Shown here piece after piece: positions 23,244 through 33,828 of a DNA stretch of 64,000 nucleotides (its first letter is position 1; each line of letters begins with the position of its first letter). The position numbers were made by a program, and so were the translations under genes. The notes below the pieces were generated by a model. It saw only the letters and a program-made list of their open reading frames with translations, searched no databases and had not been told where the DNA came from. This stretch comes from Paratinospora sagittata (taxonomy: Eukaryota > Streptophyta > Magnoliopsida > Ranunculales > Menispermaceae): assembly GCA_035771175.1 (NCBI GenBank), contig CM069596.1, forward strand, positions 12,357,001 through 12,421,000, read 5' to 3'.

Positions 23244-24662
23244 TGTAATACCCTAGGATTGCACAAAAAAATAAAATAAAATAAAATAAAAATTTGGGTA
23301 CCTGCCCGAACGTTCAGGCGCATGCCCGAACGTTTAGGTACCAAAAATCTCTATATAAGGAACCCTCCTCATTTCTCATTCCTCATACCAAATCACCTTC
23401 TCTTCTGATTTTCTTCTCCTTTCCACTCATTTCGAGTTTTTAGTCTTTCGAGACTCTCTGTTCGAGACTCTCGGTGAGGTGAGACGAAGTTTTGTCCGGA
23501 GGAAAGCGCCAGATCTGAAAGAAGAAGTTTTTATCTGAAGGTGGGAACGAAACATAGGTTTGCGTGTTTTATAACTTTTATTAAAGTTTACATTCATTTA
23601 TTATTATGTCTACCATTCATTTACATAGCATTATTTCGTATAACGTTCATACTGTTATATTTATACCAGTATATTTGGAGTTCATGTATTACACTGTTAT
23701 AATGCTGGATTTGTGGTCAATCTGGCTCAACTAGACTCGGCCTTGTCTTTAGTAACTTTAAATAGTGAATGGGAGGCAGCGGGCTGCTCTAGACGATTGG
23801 TATTTAAGCAGACCTTGTGTCTCACCTCTCAATTGGGGACTGATCTAGTTGGTCTTTTTGAAAGTTATTAGCTTATACAAGTAATACTGAATGTCCTAAC
23901 CTTGCACGTCGTGATACCAACCCTGATAAGGATCACCAGACGTTGCCAAAGTCAGTCTAAATGTCAAGAAAAGATCAGATCAATATACTAGACCAGTTCA
24001 TGCATTGGCATCATACATATCACCACCTAGGGACATATGCTGTTTATGACTCATAGAATAGTTAGGAGCATTGCTCGCTATTCATTATATTTCTCTAGAG
24101 AGTGACGTACAACGAGAACCCGGCTACACCTGGGGAGGGACGCTTGTACGTGAATCCAGAGCATCGTTCCTGAGGAGGGACGTACAATGAGAACCTGACT
24201 ACGCCTGGGGAAGGACATCTATACGTGAACTCAGGCGATGTACGTTCATCAAACCATTACGAGACGGTGTCATGCATACATACATATTAATTGATTATGA
24301 TACTTTGATGTGTATTTAAGATATTTGATTATGAAGTTTGTTTTATTAATTGTTATACTCACGAACTATTTTACCCACTGAGCGCGTTAAGCTCACTCCA
24401 TTATTATCCAATTTTTTACAAGAAATTAGGGTGGATTGGGTGCAGGTTATGGAGCCTACATTTTGTACCCTTTTTGGGGATTTTGGGGAGTATGTTTCCT
24501 TTACTACTTCATGTACAAATGAATTCTAAATTAAATGAAATAAGACTTGTACTGTTTTATATTTTCGCTGCGTACTCTGTTATTACCATTGTTATTATTC
24601 TAAATGCGTGCCCCGTCCACGAGTGTACCGCCGGTTTAGGCGCTTCCGGGCGGAGTGCGATA
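23244..24662 (+). repeat. 3' LTR of the truncated gypsy element
   Basis: Starts TGTAATACCC directly after the purine tract AAGGGGGGTAGAG and ends at 24662 (TA in place of CA). Its last 60 bp match the ends of the gypsy 2 LTRs ('gccggtttaggc', 'gggcgg'). Two copies of the palindrome GCCCGAACGTTCAGGC / GCCCGAACGTTTAGG lie at about 23308 and 23328, just upstream of a TATA box (CTATATAAGG, about 23351). A (AAAAT)n stretch precedes them. Its 1419 bp is close to the 1.33 kb of gypsy 2. Confidence 0.85.
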
Positions 24663-26934
24663 TGTATATTGAGCAGACTTGCTTTTCAACTTGTAATCCT
24701 GAAACTAATTCGAGTTGTTTGCAAAAAGAATTAAAATTATCTATAGATTTATTTTCATATTTCTTTTCCAATGCAACATCATATTGGATGATAAATTGCT
24801 TCAACTAGGTCTTTGCATTCACATATCCAACAAACATGCATTCATGCTCACTTCTCTGAGTTGTTGACATCCCTACCCAAAAATAATCCTTTACAAATAC
24901 TGACACCCACTTTTGTCAGAGGTCATATATTTGTTTAAGTCAAACATTGTCCTCAAGCCCAAATATCTCAAACATTGTCCTCAAGCCCAAATATCTCAAT
25001 CATTTCTTCCCAGTGCATTTCAAACTCTTTTACCCTTAATGAATCATATATTGCTTTCTTTAACATGCTCACAATTTTTTCTCGTTCCTTGTACGCGCCC
25101 AATTTTTTAGGAACTTTTTTCATTATATGCCACAAACATAAACGATGTCTAGTGTTTTGAAAGACTTTATGTATAACCCCTTGAATAGATGGACATTGAT
25201 CAGTAATGATTGCATTTGGCCCTTGTTCATGCGTGCATGTTAACCACACACTAAACAACCATTCATAACTCTCAATTGATTCATCTGAAAGAAGACCACA
25301 ACCCATCAATACTAATTGCCCATGGTGGTTGACTCCAACAAAAGGGACAAAGGGCATATCATACTTATTTGTCAATAATATGTTGCAATAAATGAGATCA
25401 CATCACTAAAATATTTGTATGATGCCCTAGATCATGAGTCTGCCCAAGAAACATGCTTCAAACCGCGTCCTTGATCATCAATATCCATTAAATAAATAAA
25501 AAATTGAATTTTGCTGGTGTTTTCTCATAAAATAAAGGCGCAAGGCCTCTGCATCATCTTGTCCATGTCTTGATCTCCTTGCACTCTCAACATAATTTCT
25601 TGTATCTCTTTCTCCAAATGATAAATTTTGGAAGCCCTCAGCATGTGTTGCAAGTGATGCGTATGACTTACCGACTGGAATTCCAACTTGATCATTAAGT
25701 TCAAGTTGCTTTTTTACCATCTCATCTATATTTTTATTGCATCTAAAATATCTTGACTTTCTTGGGATAAGAAGATGATTATGTGAAGGTTTACACTTGT
25801 TATTACGCATTCACCATTTGGAGAAATTTGGAAAGTGATATGAGCTTTACATTCACATCTTGAAGTAAGTCTTTTTTATTTTTTTCCTATTTTTGACTAG
25901 ATTGCTTCTTCTTTCTTTCACACATGATAAAATATATTTTAACAACTCTCTCCTTTGTCCTCCATGTTCCCCTAATCTTAGTTCCAAAACCTGCATACTG
26001 AGCATATTTATTATAAAAATATATGTGCTTAATTTGATGTTTTGAAAGTCATTCATATTTTAGGACTTATATCATCAAGGTCTTTTTCTTCCTCATTTCC
26101 TTCATTGCTACATTGGCCCCCATTTTTTTTTAAGTGGATTTTCCTCAATATTCACTTCTACTAGATTAGAAATATTTTCTACTATCGATGATGTTTCTGT
26201 CATTACTATTTCTTCCATACCCTACCATAAACATAAGAAATAAATCTTTCAAATTTTTTTTCAAGATTGTACTAATTTTTAAGCACAAAATAACTTAAAA
26301 TTTGTTTGCCTTACAAATTTTAAGAACCCGGATATATAGATTCAATGCATGTTGTATGGATATATAGATTCAATACGATGAAAAAAATAAAACTTACCTT
26401 GAATTGACTAGTTTTGAAAATGTGATAATGTAAAAGGCTCTATTCTCTTATCATAAAGAGTATGGATTCCAATGACGAAGTTTTTTTTGTTCTTCAAACA
26501 CCTAAGAAAAATAGCGAGATGAATGCAAGGTGTGTCAAACCTTTTCCATACTAAAAGAAGTTTTCCGAAAAAAAAAATGGAAAAAGAAGAATAATAAAGA
26601 AAAGGGAAATAGAAAGTACATGAAGAAAGAGAAAGTCACAAAAAAATAGAGAGAAACGAAACGTACCTTTTTGTTCTGTTAAAGAAACTAAACGGAGGGA
26701 AATGAATACAATTTTGAAGTAAAAGGCGGAAACAGAAGCGAAGTTAAAGCGTCGCTGAGTGCTTTCTTTTGTTGTTGGGTGTGTTGAATTCACAGCTTTG
26801 GAGAGCCGTTTTCTTCAACAACTAGAACCCAAAAAAAAAAACTAAACGGAACAGAAAGAAAGGAAACGTTACACCCATGTGGGGCCCACACGTGTGTCAC
26901 GTTGTTCGTCAAACAATCATTTCTCTAAATTAAG

Positions 26935-27414
26935 TTAAGAATCAAAAGAGATGTTACAAAGATAGAACATAAAAATGACCTTAATTAGTATCCCACCTAG
27001 TCAAGTAAAGAAGGTGAGTAGGAAGCATGGGAGGGAAGATGACTTTTGAAGACTTGAATCACACTCTCCAACTGGGCTTGATCAAGGCTTGACATTCTTC
27101 CATTGACTTCCAAGCTTCTAAAGGGTTGCATACTAGGGAAGGTAGATAACTTTTTTTTAGGAAAACTAATTAAGATAATTTTTATTGCTTAAAAAACAAG
27201 AGAACCTTAAAATTAAATCTTTTGTACAAGCAACAATTGTTGTCATGTTCAAAAATATTTGCAATATGAGTAGGTAGTTCTAAAGAGTTGAAGACCCAAA
27301 AACATGAGATTGGGATGATAGTAACCAACATGTCTGCCACTCTATTAGTTTCTTCCCAGTAATAAGAGCATTCTCATTACTTCCAATAGCTCAATTAAGA
27401 TAAGATTTTTGAAG
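26935..27414 (-). other. Unassigned stretch with a possible LINE RNase H remnant
   Basis: 26935-27150 has no recognisable feature. On the minus strand, about 27410-27190 reads as a fragment like the C-terminal end of plant LINE RNase H domains: a T-N-R-V-A-D-M-L block followed by hydrophobic residues and N-N-C-C. This is a short, decayed match, recognised by eye only. Confidence 0.3.
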
Positions 27415-27865
27415 GTTGAGGGAGAACACACCACCATTGTCTAAGAACATACTTGTGAAAATAAAATAAAAGAATTATGATTTTTGAATAATGCTCAATC
27501 TTGTTCAAAATAGCTCTTACACGTGCACAGAGATGTTCTGGATACTTGTTTATATTTATGAATAAGAAGTGACTGTTACAAGCAATCACAAAGGAAAGTT
27601 CACTATAAATGACAATCGCTCTATTTAAGAAGATCTTATAACAGAAAAGGAAATTAACTCAAATCATGCTTCTTTATTTTTTGAAGTACCTTCCTTAATT
27701 TGTTGTTTTTTATTGGATGCAATTCTTCCCTTTAAATTGCTTTCTTTAATTACAGTTGATTGTTAATTCTCGCTTTTCTTAATTTCTTGGGTATGATTGG
27801 TTGTGATTCTTTCCTTTGATTGGCTTTCTCTAATTATAACTGATTGATTGTTCTTTCCTTTAACA
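27415..27865 (-). repeat. 3' LTR of copia element X (left edge approximate)
   Basis: On the minus strand it begins TGTTAAAGG directly after the purine tract GAAGGGGGG (27866-27874), which follows the end of the copia polyprotein. A plausible R region with 'aaatagagcg' and 'ataaatataaac' lies inside. The left boundary is placed where copia-like LTR sequence gives way to the unassigned stretch; no target duplication could be read. Confidence 0.5.
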
Positions 27866-28017
27866 CCCCCCTTCAAAAAAGAGCCTAGGGATCCATAGCC
27901 CACGTTTGGTGAAGAGTTCTTGAAAAAGAGTATGTCAGAGGGGTTTAGTAAAAATATCCGCAACCTTATCTTTTGAGCAAACAAATTGGGTAATTGAGTA
28001 GCCTTTAGCAACTTATT
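27866..28017 (-). pseudogene. Copia X, piece 1: end of RNase H and polypurine tract
   Basis: Minus-strand frame with the K-A-T-Q-L-P ... F-L-L-N-P pattern, the usual C-terminal tail of a Ty1/copia polyprotein, followed by the purine tract and LTR. Its upstream neighbour in the same protein is 22 kb away at 50152-50396. The gap is LTR B with everything nested in it. The junction is marked by TTATT (28013-28017) against TTGTT (50152-50156), one mismatch, and the reading frame is continuous there. Confidence 0.8.
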
Positions 28018-28030
28018 TGTTGATGTAACT

Positions 28031-29123
28031 TGTTACACCTCAAAGTTTTTTCTTGTTGTACAAATCCCAAGAATAGGTGATTTGTCAAATCCATATACAA
28101 GATAAACATTCGAGTGAACAACTTTGATATCAAAACGACCCATAATTTCTTTGTATATTTAAGTTTATATATCTTACAACATGAGGTAGTATTAGACATA
28201 ATTTACAATATTTTCTAATGACCCATAATTATACAAACATTACATATCACATATAATATTATATTCATGCCATTGCTAGAACAATGCAACCACTAAATAT
28301 ACCAAAAATTAGCTGTAAAGCCTAGCTTATTATACTAATATTTACAAATTTACATTATTCAATTGACCACTTCTTTCCTTCCTACTCTTTCCTTTATTCT
28401 CCATCTTTTTTTTAATCTTTTGGTAATGGAAAGAAAAGGGTGAGCATAATACCCAGTGGGTCCCCCAACGGCTTCCCCACATGCTAGCAATATCAAGATA
28501 ACAGTTTTAACAGAACAATCAGCATAACAACAACACAAAATATGCAAACTAAAATTGAATACTTGCAAGTTATGTTTCAAAAATTCTATAATTCTTAGAT
28601 AACCATAAGCTGCACTTAACAATCCAGCAAGGACTAACTTTCACCCATAACTCATTCACTAGTGAACAGGGGGAAAAATGTGCATAATTTGTAATAAATT
28701 CATAAATTAAAGAAAACAAGAATAAAATGTGCAAACCATAGGTTCATTCCCACCTTACAACTTCTGAACCGTGTTACTACGAGCTTATAGAACTTCTTGA
28801 AGAGTTTTGAAGAGAAGAGAGATTGATATGAAATGAACTAATCCCCCCTTCCTATTTATAGGTTAAAATATTAGGGGATGCCCATGGTATCCATAGAAAA
28901 TATTTTTATCTACTATTTTGCCCTTTTCTCACAATATCCTTGGAGATATTTTAATTTGTCATTTTAATCCTTTTCAAAGAATATCCCTAAGATACTTAAA
29001 ATTGACAGTTTCATCCTTTGACCTAAATATCACTGAAGATATCTAGAAATAACCATTTTGTCCTTAATCTAAATTTCCCTTTGGTTTTGTTGTTTTTACT
29101 CCGTAGATTTGAAAAATGTTACA
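28031..29123 (-). repeat. Gypsy 1 3' LTR (complete, 1093 bp)
   Basis: Plus-strand edges are TGTTACACC and AATGTTACA. It is the direct-repeat partner of 33829-34705; the two agree closely over about 28247-29123 ('ttagctgtaaagcctagctt', 'caatatcaagataacag', 'ggtatccatagaaaatattt'). Confidence 0.9.
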
Positions 29124-29279
29124 ATCTTCCCCCCTTAGAAAACTTCGTTCTTGAAATTTGTTTAAATCGTGGAAGAGTAAGAACAATAATGGAGTATAAA
29201 ACATAGCATGCAAAACATGCCTACTGAAGGTTCATCATCAGAATCTTCCTGAAAAAGTAATCAAAAGTTATCTACAACT

Positions 29280-29765
29280 TCTTTTTTGGCAGAAGCAGCT
29301 AGTGATTGCCATGGTCTAAGAGTTTCATGTACAATCTAGAGGCAGATGGGAAAGCAGTGTCTTGATAAGTTGTTGGCTCATCATTGGAGGGATAAAGTTC
29401 ATTGTGAATTTCTTCCACAACCCTTTCCAACCGTGGTGAGGGCGTCATGGTGGTTGGAAGAACAGGGTCTTCTTTTGGAGGAATGAATTCAGTTAGTGGT
29501 GAAGGTTCCCATAAGAGTTCTGTTAAAGGTATTTATGGATCGTTCCAACTTTGAAGTGGAAAAGTTGAATATACATCTGAAGTTTCACTTTCGTAGAGAT
29601 AACGATAATATGGTTCAATCTAGTGTTCAACTGTTGGAATATCGAATATGGTATGTTGGGATTCTGATTATGTGTTACTTGCGCTGGTAATGGGGGTAGT
29701 TGATGATCATTATTCTGACAGTTCAACTTTTGACCACGCGGATCCATTTGTAAATATGAAATCAA
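29280..29765 (-). pseudogene. Gypsy 1 extra 3' reading frame, broken
   Basis: Lies between the chromodomain and the polypurine tract. It begins with M-D-P-R-G-Q-K-L at about 29748 and is rich in Pro, Gln and Asn. The frame changes near 29620 and continues to about 29280 with P-S-P-L-T-E-F-I-P-P. There is little sequence identity to the 3' frames of the other gypsy copies, but position and composition agree. Function unknown. Confidence 0.4.
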
Positions 29766-29849
29766 GCGGGTTGATATATGTAATTACCTCAGGTATTTTA
29801 TTAGAATAGTAAAATGATCATAAAGTGTAATATAGTCATTACAAAAATA

Positions 29850-32800
29850 ATTCTGGATATTTTTTTCTTAGGTCACTTTCTAATTCCCAAGTTGCCTATT
29901 CTATACCATGATGCCTTCATAATATTTTTACTAAAGGAATAGTTTTTCGTCTTAGTTGTTGAGTTTTTGTATCTAAAATTTGCATTGGACGTTCTTGGTA
30001 CTTGCTTCCCTCTTCCATATGGATGTCTATCCATGAAACGATTTGAGATGAATCGAGATGATATTTTTGCAGCATTGAGACGTGGAAGACGTCATGTATT
30101 CTTCTCATGGTCACATGCAATTTTAGTTTATAAGCTACCGCTCCTATTCACTGTTTGATCTCAAAGGGCCCAATAAACCTTGGTGATAATTTTCCCTTTG
30201 TGCCAAATCAACAAACTCCTTCTATGGGCTAGACTTTGAGAAATACAAAATCTCTGACCTAGAATTCCAACGGCTGTCCATGATTATCTGCGCAGCTTTT
30301 CTAGAGGCTTTGTGCGATTTGAAGTTTTTCTTTGATTTGTTGAATCTTTGCTCTTGTTTTTTTTACCATTTCGGGTCCAATCTCCACCTTGTCAGTTATT
30401 TCCATCCAACACACTGGTGATCTATATGGTTTTCCATTCATTGCTTCAAATGGTGCCATTTTAATGCTTGATTGATAACTATTATTATAAGCAAATTCGG
30501 CGAGATGCAAATACTTGGTCCAACCATCATGGTAGTCCAAGACACATGCTCTCGGCATGTCCTCGAGAATTTGTATTACTCGTTCATATTGACCATCAGT
30601 TTGTGGATGAAATGTAGTACTCATGGTGATTTTATGAACCCATTCTGGGTTGAAAACTTTGCCAGAATCGTGATGTGAATCATGGATCCCGATCACAAAT
30701 GATTGTTTGTGGAATTCCATGTAGCTTCACTATTTCTTTTTTGTATAGTTCTGTTAACGTGGTCGGAGTATCCGTTGTTCTGATAGGGAGAAATCTGGCC
30801 ATTTTTGTGAGTCTGTTTATCATAACCCATATTGTATCTTGACCTTTGGCGTTTCAGGGTATGGCTAAGACAAAATCCATAGTGATATTGTCCCATTTCC
30901 ATTCCCTTATTGACAAGGGTTGTAGCAACCCTAATGGTTTTCGATGTTCTGCCTTAACTTGTTGACAAGTAAGGCATCTTGCCACATAGTTGGCAATTTC
31001 CTTTTTCATTCCACTGAACCAAAATTGTCGCTTAAGGCCTTGGTATATTTTATCCCCACCAAGATGTATGGAAAATTTAGAGCGATGAAATTTGTCAAAT
31101 ATTTGTTTCTTAATTCTTTATCGTTTGAGACATATATTATTTTTTGTATTGAATAGTTTCGTCTGGTGCCAGCGTCCAGTGTCCCAAATTGTGTAGCTGA
31201 AGCAGTAGAGTTTTCTTTTCCATCAGTTCTGGATCATTTTCTTGCAACGCTTTCACCTTTTGTACTAAGTTTGATTGAATGTTCAGACTTTGCAATTTGA
31301 TCCTCGAGGGTCCTACTTCCATCTGTAGGTTGTATTAGTCGATCTCTGAGATCATTTGCCACTAAGAGAGTACTAAAGCTCGAACTGACACGTGTGACTT
31401 CCTACTGAGTGCATCCGCAACCACATTTGCTTGCCTGGGTTGTATTGAATAGTGAAGTCATTATCTCTTAGAAATTCCACCCAGCGTCTCTGTCGGAGAT
31501 TTAGATCTCTTTGTGTATAAATATATTTTAAACTTTGGTGATCATAGAAGACTTCCAACCTTTCACTGTAGAGATAACGTCGCCGCAATTTTAGAGCAAA
31601 AACGATCGCTGTTAGTTTTAATTCATGAGTAGAATAATTCTTCTCATGAGTATTTAGTTGTCAAGATCCGTAGGCGATGACGTGGCCTTCTTGCATTAAC
31701 ACTGCTCCCATTCCAGTTTGTGATGCTTCCGTGTATAGAGTATAACCTTTACAATTTTCAGGAGTTTGCAAGACAGGCGCTGTTGTTAGCCGTTGTTTTA
31801 GCTCCTGAAAAGAGTGTTCGCATTCGTGACTCCAAACAAATGGAATTCCTTTCCTTGTTAAGCGCGTCATTGGTTTAGCCAGTTTAAAAAAGTCTAGAAC
31901 GAACCTTCTATAATACTCAACCAATCCTTGAAAGCTTCGAATTTCGGTTATATTGGTGGGTTGTTTCCAATTTATGACTGCCTCCACTTTAGTTGGATCT
32001 ACTGCGATGTCATTTACTGAGACGACGTGTCCAAGAACTTTACTTCAGAAACCCAGAACTCACATTTGTAGAATTTTGCATAGAGTTGGTGAGCTTGTAG
32101 TGTTTCCAACACAATTTGCAAATGCAAATCATGTTCTTGTTTCGTTGATGAATAAATGAGAATATCATCGACAAATATTACCACAAAACGGTCCAGGTAC
32201 GGCCTAAATATTCGATGCATAAGGTCCACGAATGTTTCTGGTGCATTTGTTAGACCAAATGGCATTACTGTGAATTCGTAATGTCCGTACCAAGCTCGAA
32301 AAACCATTTTGTGGATCTCTTCCTCCTTGATCCTTAGTTGGTGATAACTTGAGAGCAAATCAATCTTTGAGAAATACTTTGCTCTGCGCAATTAATCAAA
32401 GGGATCCTTAATCCGAGGTAGTGGATATTTTTTAACAATAAGTTGATTGAGTTTTTGATAATCCACGCACATCCGAAGTGATCCATCTTTCTTTTTGACG
32501 AACAAAACTGAAGCTCCCCAAGGTGAAGTGTTTTTCCGTATAAACCCTTTCGTTTCTAATTCCCTCAATTGTTTATCTAGTTCTACCAATTCGGTGTGGG
32601 CATAGATACCGACTCTGCCCCGGGTACTAACTTGATTTCAATGTGAAATTCTCGAATGGGTGGTAATCCCAGAAGGTCATCTAGGAACATTGTGGGAAAT
32701 TCGCAAACCACTGGTACTTCACTCATCTGAATCCCTAGTACAAACTTATTATGGTCACTGAGTATAAGTTCTCTCAATGTTAGTCACATTTGAATTGCAT

Positions 32801-33300
32801 TTTTAAAGCTACCACAACTGACTTGGGAAAATAAAAGTTTTAACCTTGAATTTTGAGAGTGGTTTGGTTTGGAAGGGTTATGTATACTTTACACAATCAA
32901 TTTGAGCCTTCACTTGGGTTAACCAATCCATTCCTAGAATTATATTGAATTCTTCAATGTTTAGAGCTAAAGGGTTTATAAGAATAAGTTCATCACTCAT
33001 CCTAAGCTCACAATTGTGATTTCTACCCTTGCTCCCACCGGTGTGGCCACTACCATCTTGAGGTTTAATGGTTCAATCTCTAATCCCAACTACTGTACTA
33101 TTGAAGGAGTTATGACTGAATGAGTGGACCCAATATCAAATAGTACTCGAACCCTTGAGTTAAATAAAGTAAATATACCTTCAACCACAGTTGGGATGCT
33201 TTGTTCCTGAGCAGTTGCGGCGTATACTTGTCCTTGGGCTTGTGGATTTGGGGGATTGGGTTGCTTCAGTGCATTTGGCCGGCTTGGTTGAACCATAGGC
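29850..33300 (-). pseudogene. Gypsy 1 pol: protease, RT, RNase H, integrase, chromodomain (broken)
   Basis: From right to left: protease near 33125-33165 with L-F-D-I-G-S-T-H-S (canonical L-F-D-S-G-A-T-H-S); RT 32014-32589 with K-I-D-L-x-S-S-Y-H-Q and the F-V-D-D-I-L-I catalytic motif (about 32160-32180); RNase H 31373-31987; integrase 30150-31150, with H-P-Q-T-D-G-Q-Y-E carrying the catalytic Glu (about 30580-30615); chromodomain 29850-30000 with T-I-P-L-V-K. Frameshifts or stops separate most domains (about 31590, 31650, 32000, 32390, 32580 and 30700). The chromodomain places it in the chromovirus branch, most like Tekay/Del. Confidence 0.9.
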
Positions 33301-33828
33301 CGAGGTTGAATACAGTATTTGGCAATGTGTCCTGTTTGTCCACATCTTTAGCAGGTTCTCATATTTGCTTGCTGACCAGGGTTTGGTTTAGTTTCCTGGT
33401 TTCCTCTAAAGGTATTGTTTCCCGCTTTTCCTTGCCCTTTTTTGAAGTTACGCTTGTTGGTCAGAGTTTGCTACCTTGACCTTCAAACTTATTCTGACTT
33501 CCTCGATACAACTCATGTGGCCTTAGTCTGTAGTTTACCATTTGATAGTTCCCCATCTGTTCCATTCGCTGAAATGTTCTTGGGTTTCCATGTCCTTGAA
33601 AACCCGCTACCCTCTTTCCCTTATTTCTTATATGTTCCTGTTGTTGTCTCTCTTCTTTGAAACTGCATGGCTCGATTCATGACTTCACGATAATTCTCCA
33701 CTTCCAAAAGGGACAATGCTTGCATTACCTCAGGCCTAAGTCCATTATAAAATTTTTCAGCTTTATCTCTTTCATTTGCTACTGTAGAAAGAGAAAAAAC
33801 TGAAAGTTCGGTGAATCTTGCCACATAT
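33300..33828 (-). pseudogene. Gypsy 1 gag C-terminal part
   Basis: Retrotransposon gag core with the F-Y-N-G-L-R-P pattern (33700-33760), then a Gln/Gly-rich linker and a CCHC zinc knuckle at about 33320-33360 in which the residue after the first Cys is a stop (C-x-R-C-G-Q-T-G-H). The N-terminal half of gag is missing because the frame runs straight into truncated LTR sequence at 33829. Confidence 0.8.

Larger units (their letters stand above)
21325..24662 (+). mobile_element. Chimeric, 5'-truncated gypsy insertion in the MULE, duplication TGTAT
   Basis: TGTAT stands on both sides (21320-21324 and 24663-24667). The transposase frame of the MULE is continuous across the site when one duplication copy is counted, so the boundaries are exact. 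The 3' portion is a normal gypsy end: integrase C-terminus, chromodomain, 3' reading frame, polypurine tract (23229-23243) and LTR (23244-24662). The first 242 bp (21325-21566) are not gypsy internal sequence and carry a tRNA-like promoter. The 5' LTR, gag, protease, RT and RNase H are missing. It is a relative of gypsy 2 (35426-48559), clearly diverged from it. Confidence 0.8.
20180..26218 (-). pseudogene. FAR1/FHY3-related MULE transposase, dead
   Basis: Order from the N-terminus (right) to the C-terminus (left): probable ATG at 26218; FAR1 zinc-binding domain with C-x-C...H-N-H residues (about 25640-25860, frameshifted); linker with the N-L-S-F-G-E-R-D pattern (25478-25640); MULE domain (24968-25440) with the Y-D-M-P-F-V-P-F-V-G-V-N-H-H-G block and the I-T-D-Q catalytic Asp; the G-M-S-T-T-Q-R-S-E block (about 24850-24890); SWIM zinc finger C-I-C...C-Y-H (about 21080-21125); and an AT-hook-like K-G-R-P-R-G near 20720. 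The Asp expected in the first 'T-F-D-T-T-Y' block (about 25400) is replaced by Ile beside a stop. Further stops fall after Y-V-N-A-K-T and inside the SWIM finger. FAR1-type proteins are domesticated MULE transposases, but here the inverted repeats show an element, not a host gene. Confidence 0.85.
19254..26925 (-). mobile_element. Mutator-like element (MULE, FAR1-type) with terminal inverted repeats
   Basis: The ends are inverted copies: left (19254 on) 'agagaaataattgtttgac', right (inverse, from 26925) 'gagaaatgattgtttgac'. Similarity continues inward with the shared 'acgtttcctttc' and 'gtttagtttcttta' blocks, and further in (19313-19410 against 26590-26700). A 9-bp flank TAAATTAAA (19245-19253) / TAAATTAAG (26926-26934) matches at 8 of 9 positions, the duplication length expected for Mutator. 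Inside is a minus-strand FAR1-related transposase pseudogene. The element lies 266 bp after the FRO stop codon and is itself interrupted by the 21325-24662 insertion. Without that insertion it is about 4.3 kb. Confidence 0.85.

Noticed and set aside
20180..26218. A domesticated FAR1/FHY3 host transcription factor
   Set aside because: Terminal inverted repeats, a 9-bp duplication, several stops and a replaced catalytic Asp show a decayed transposon.
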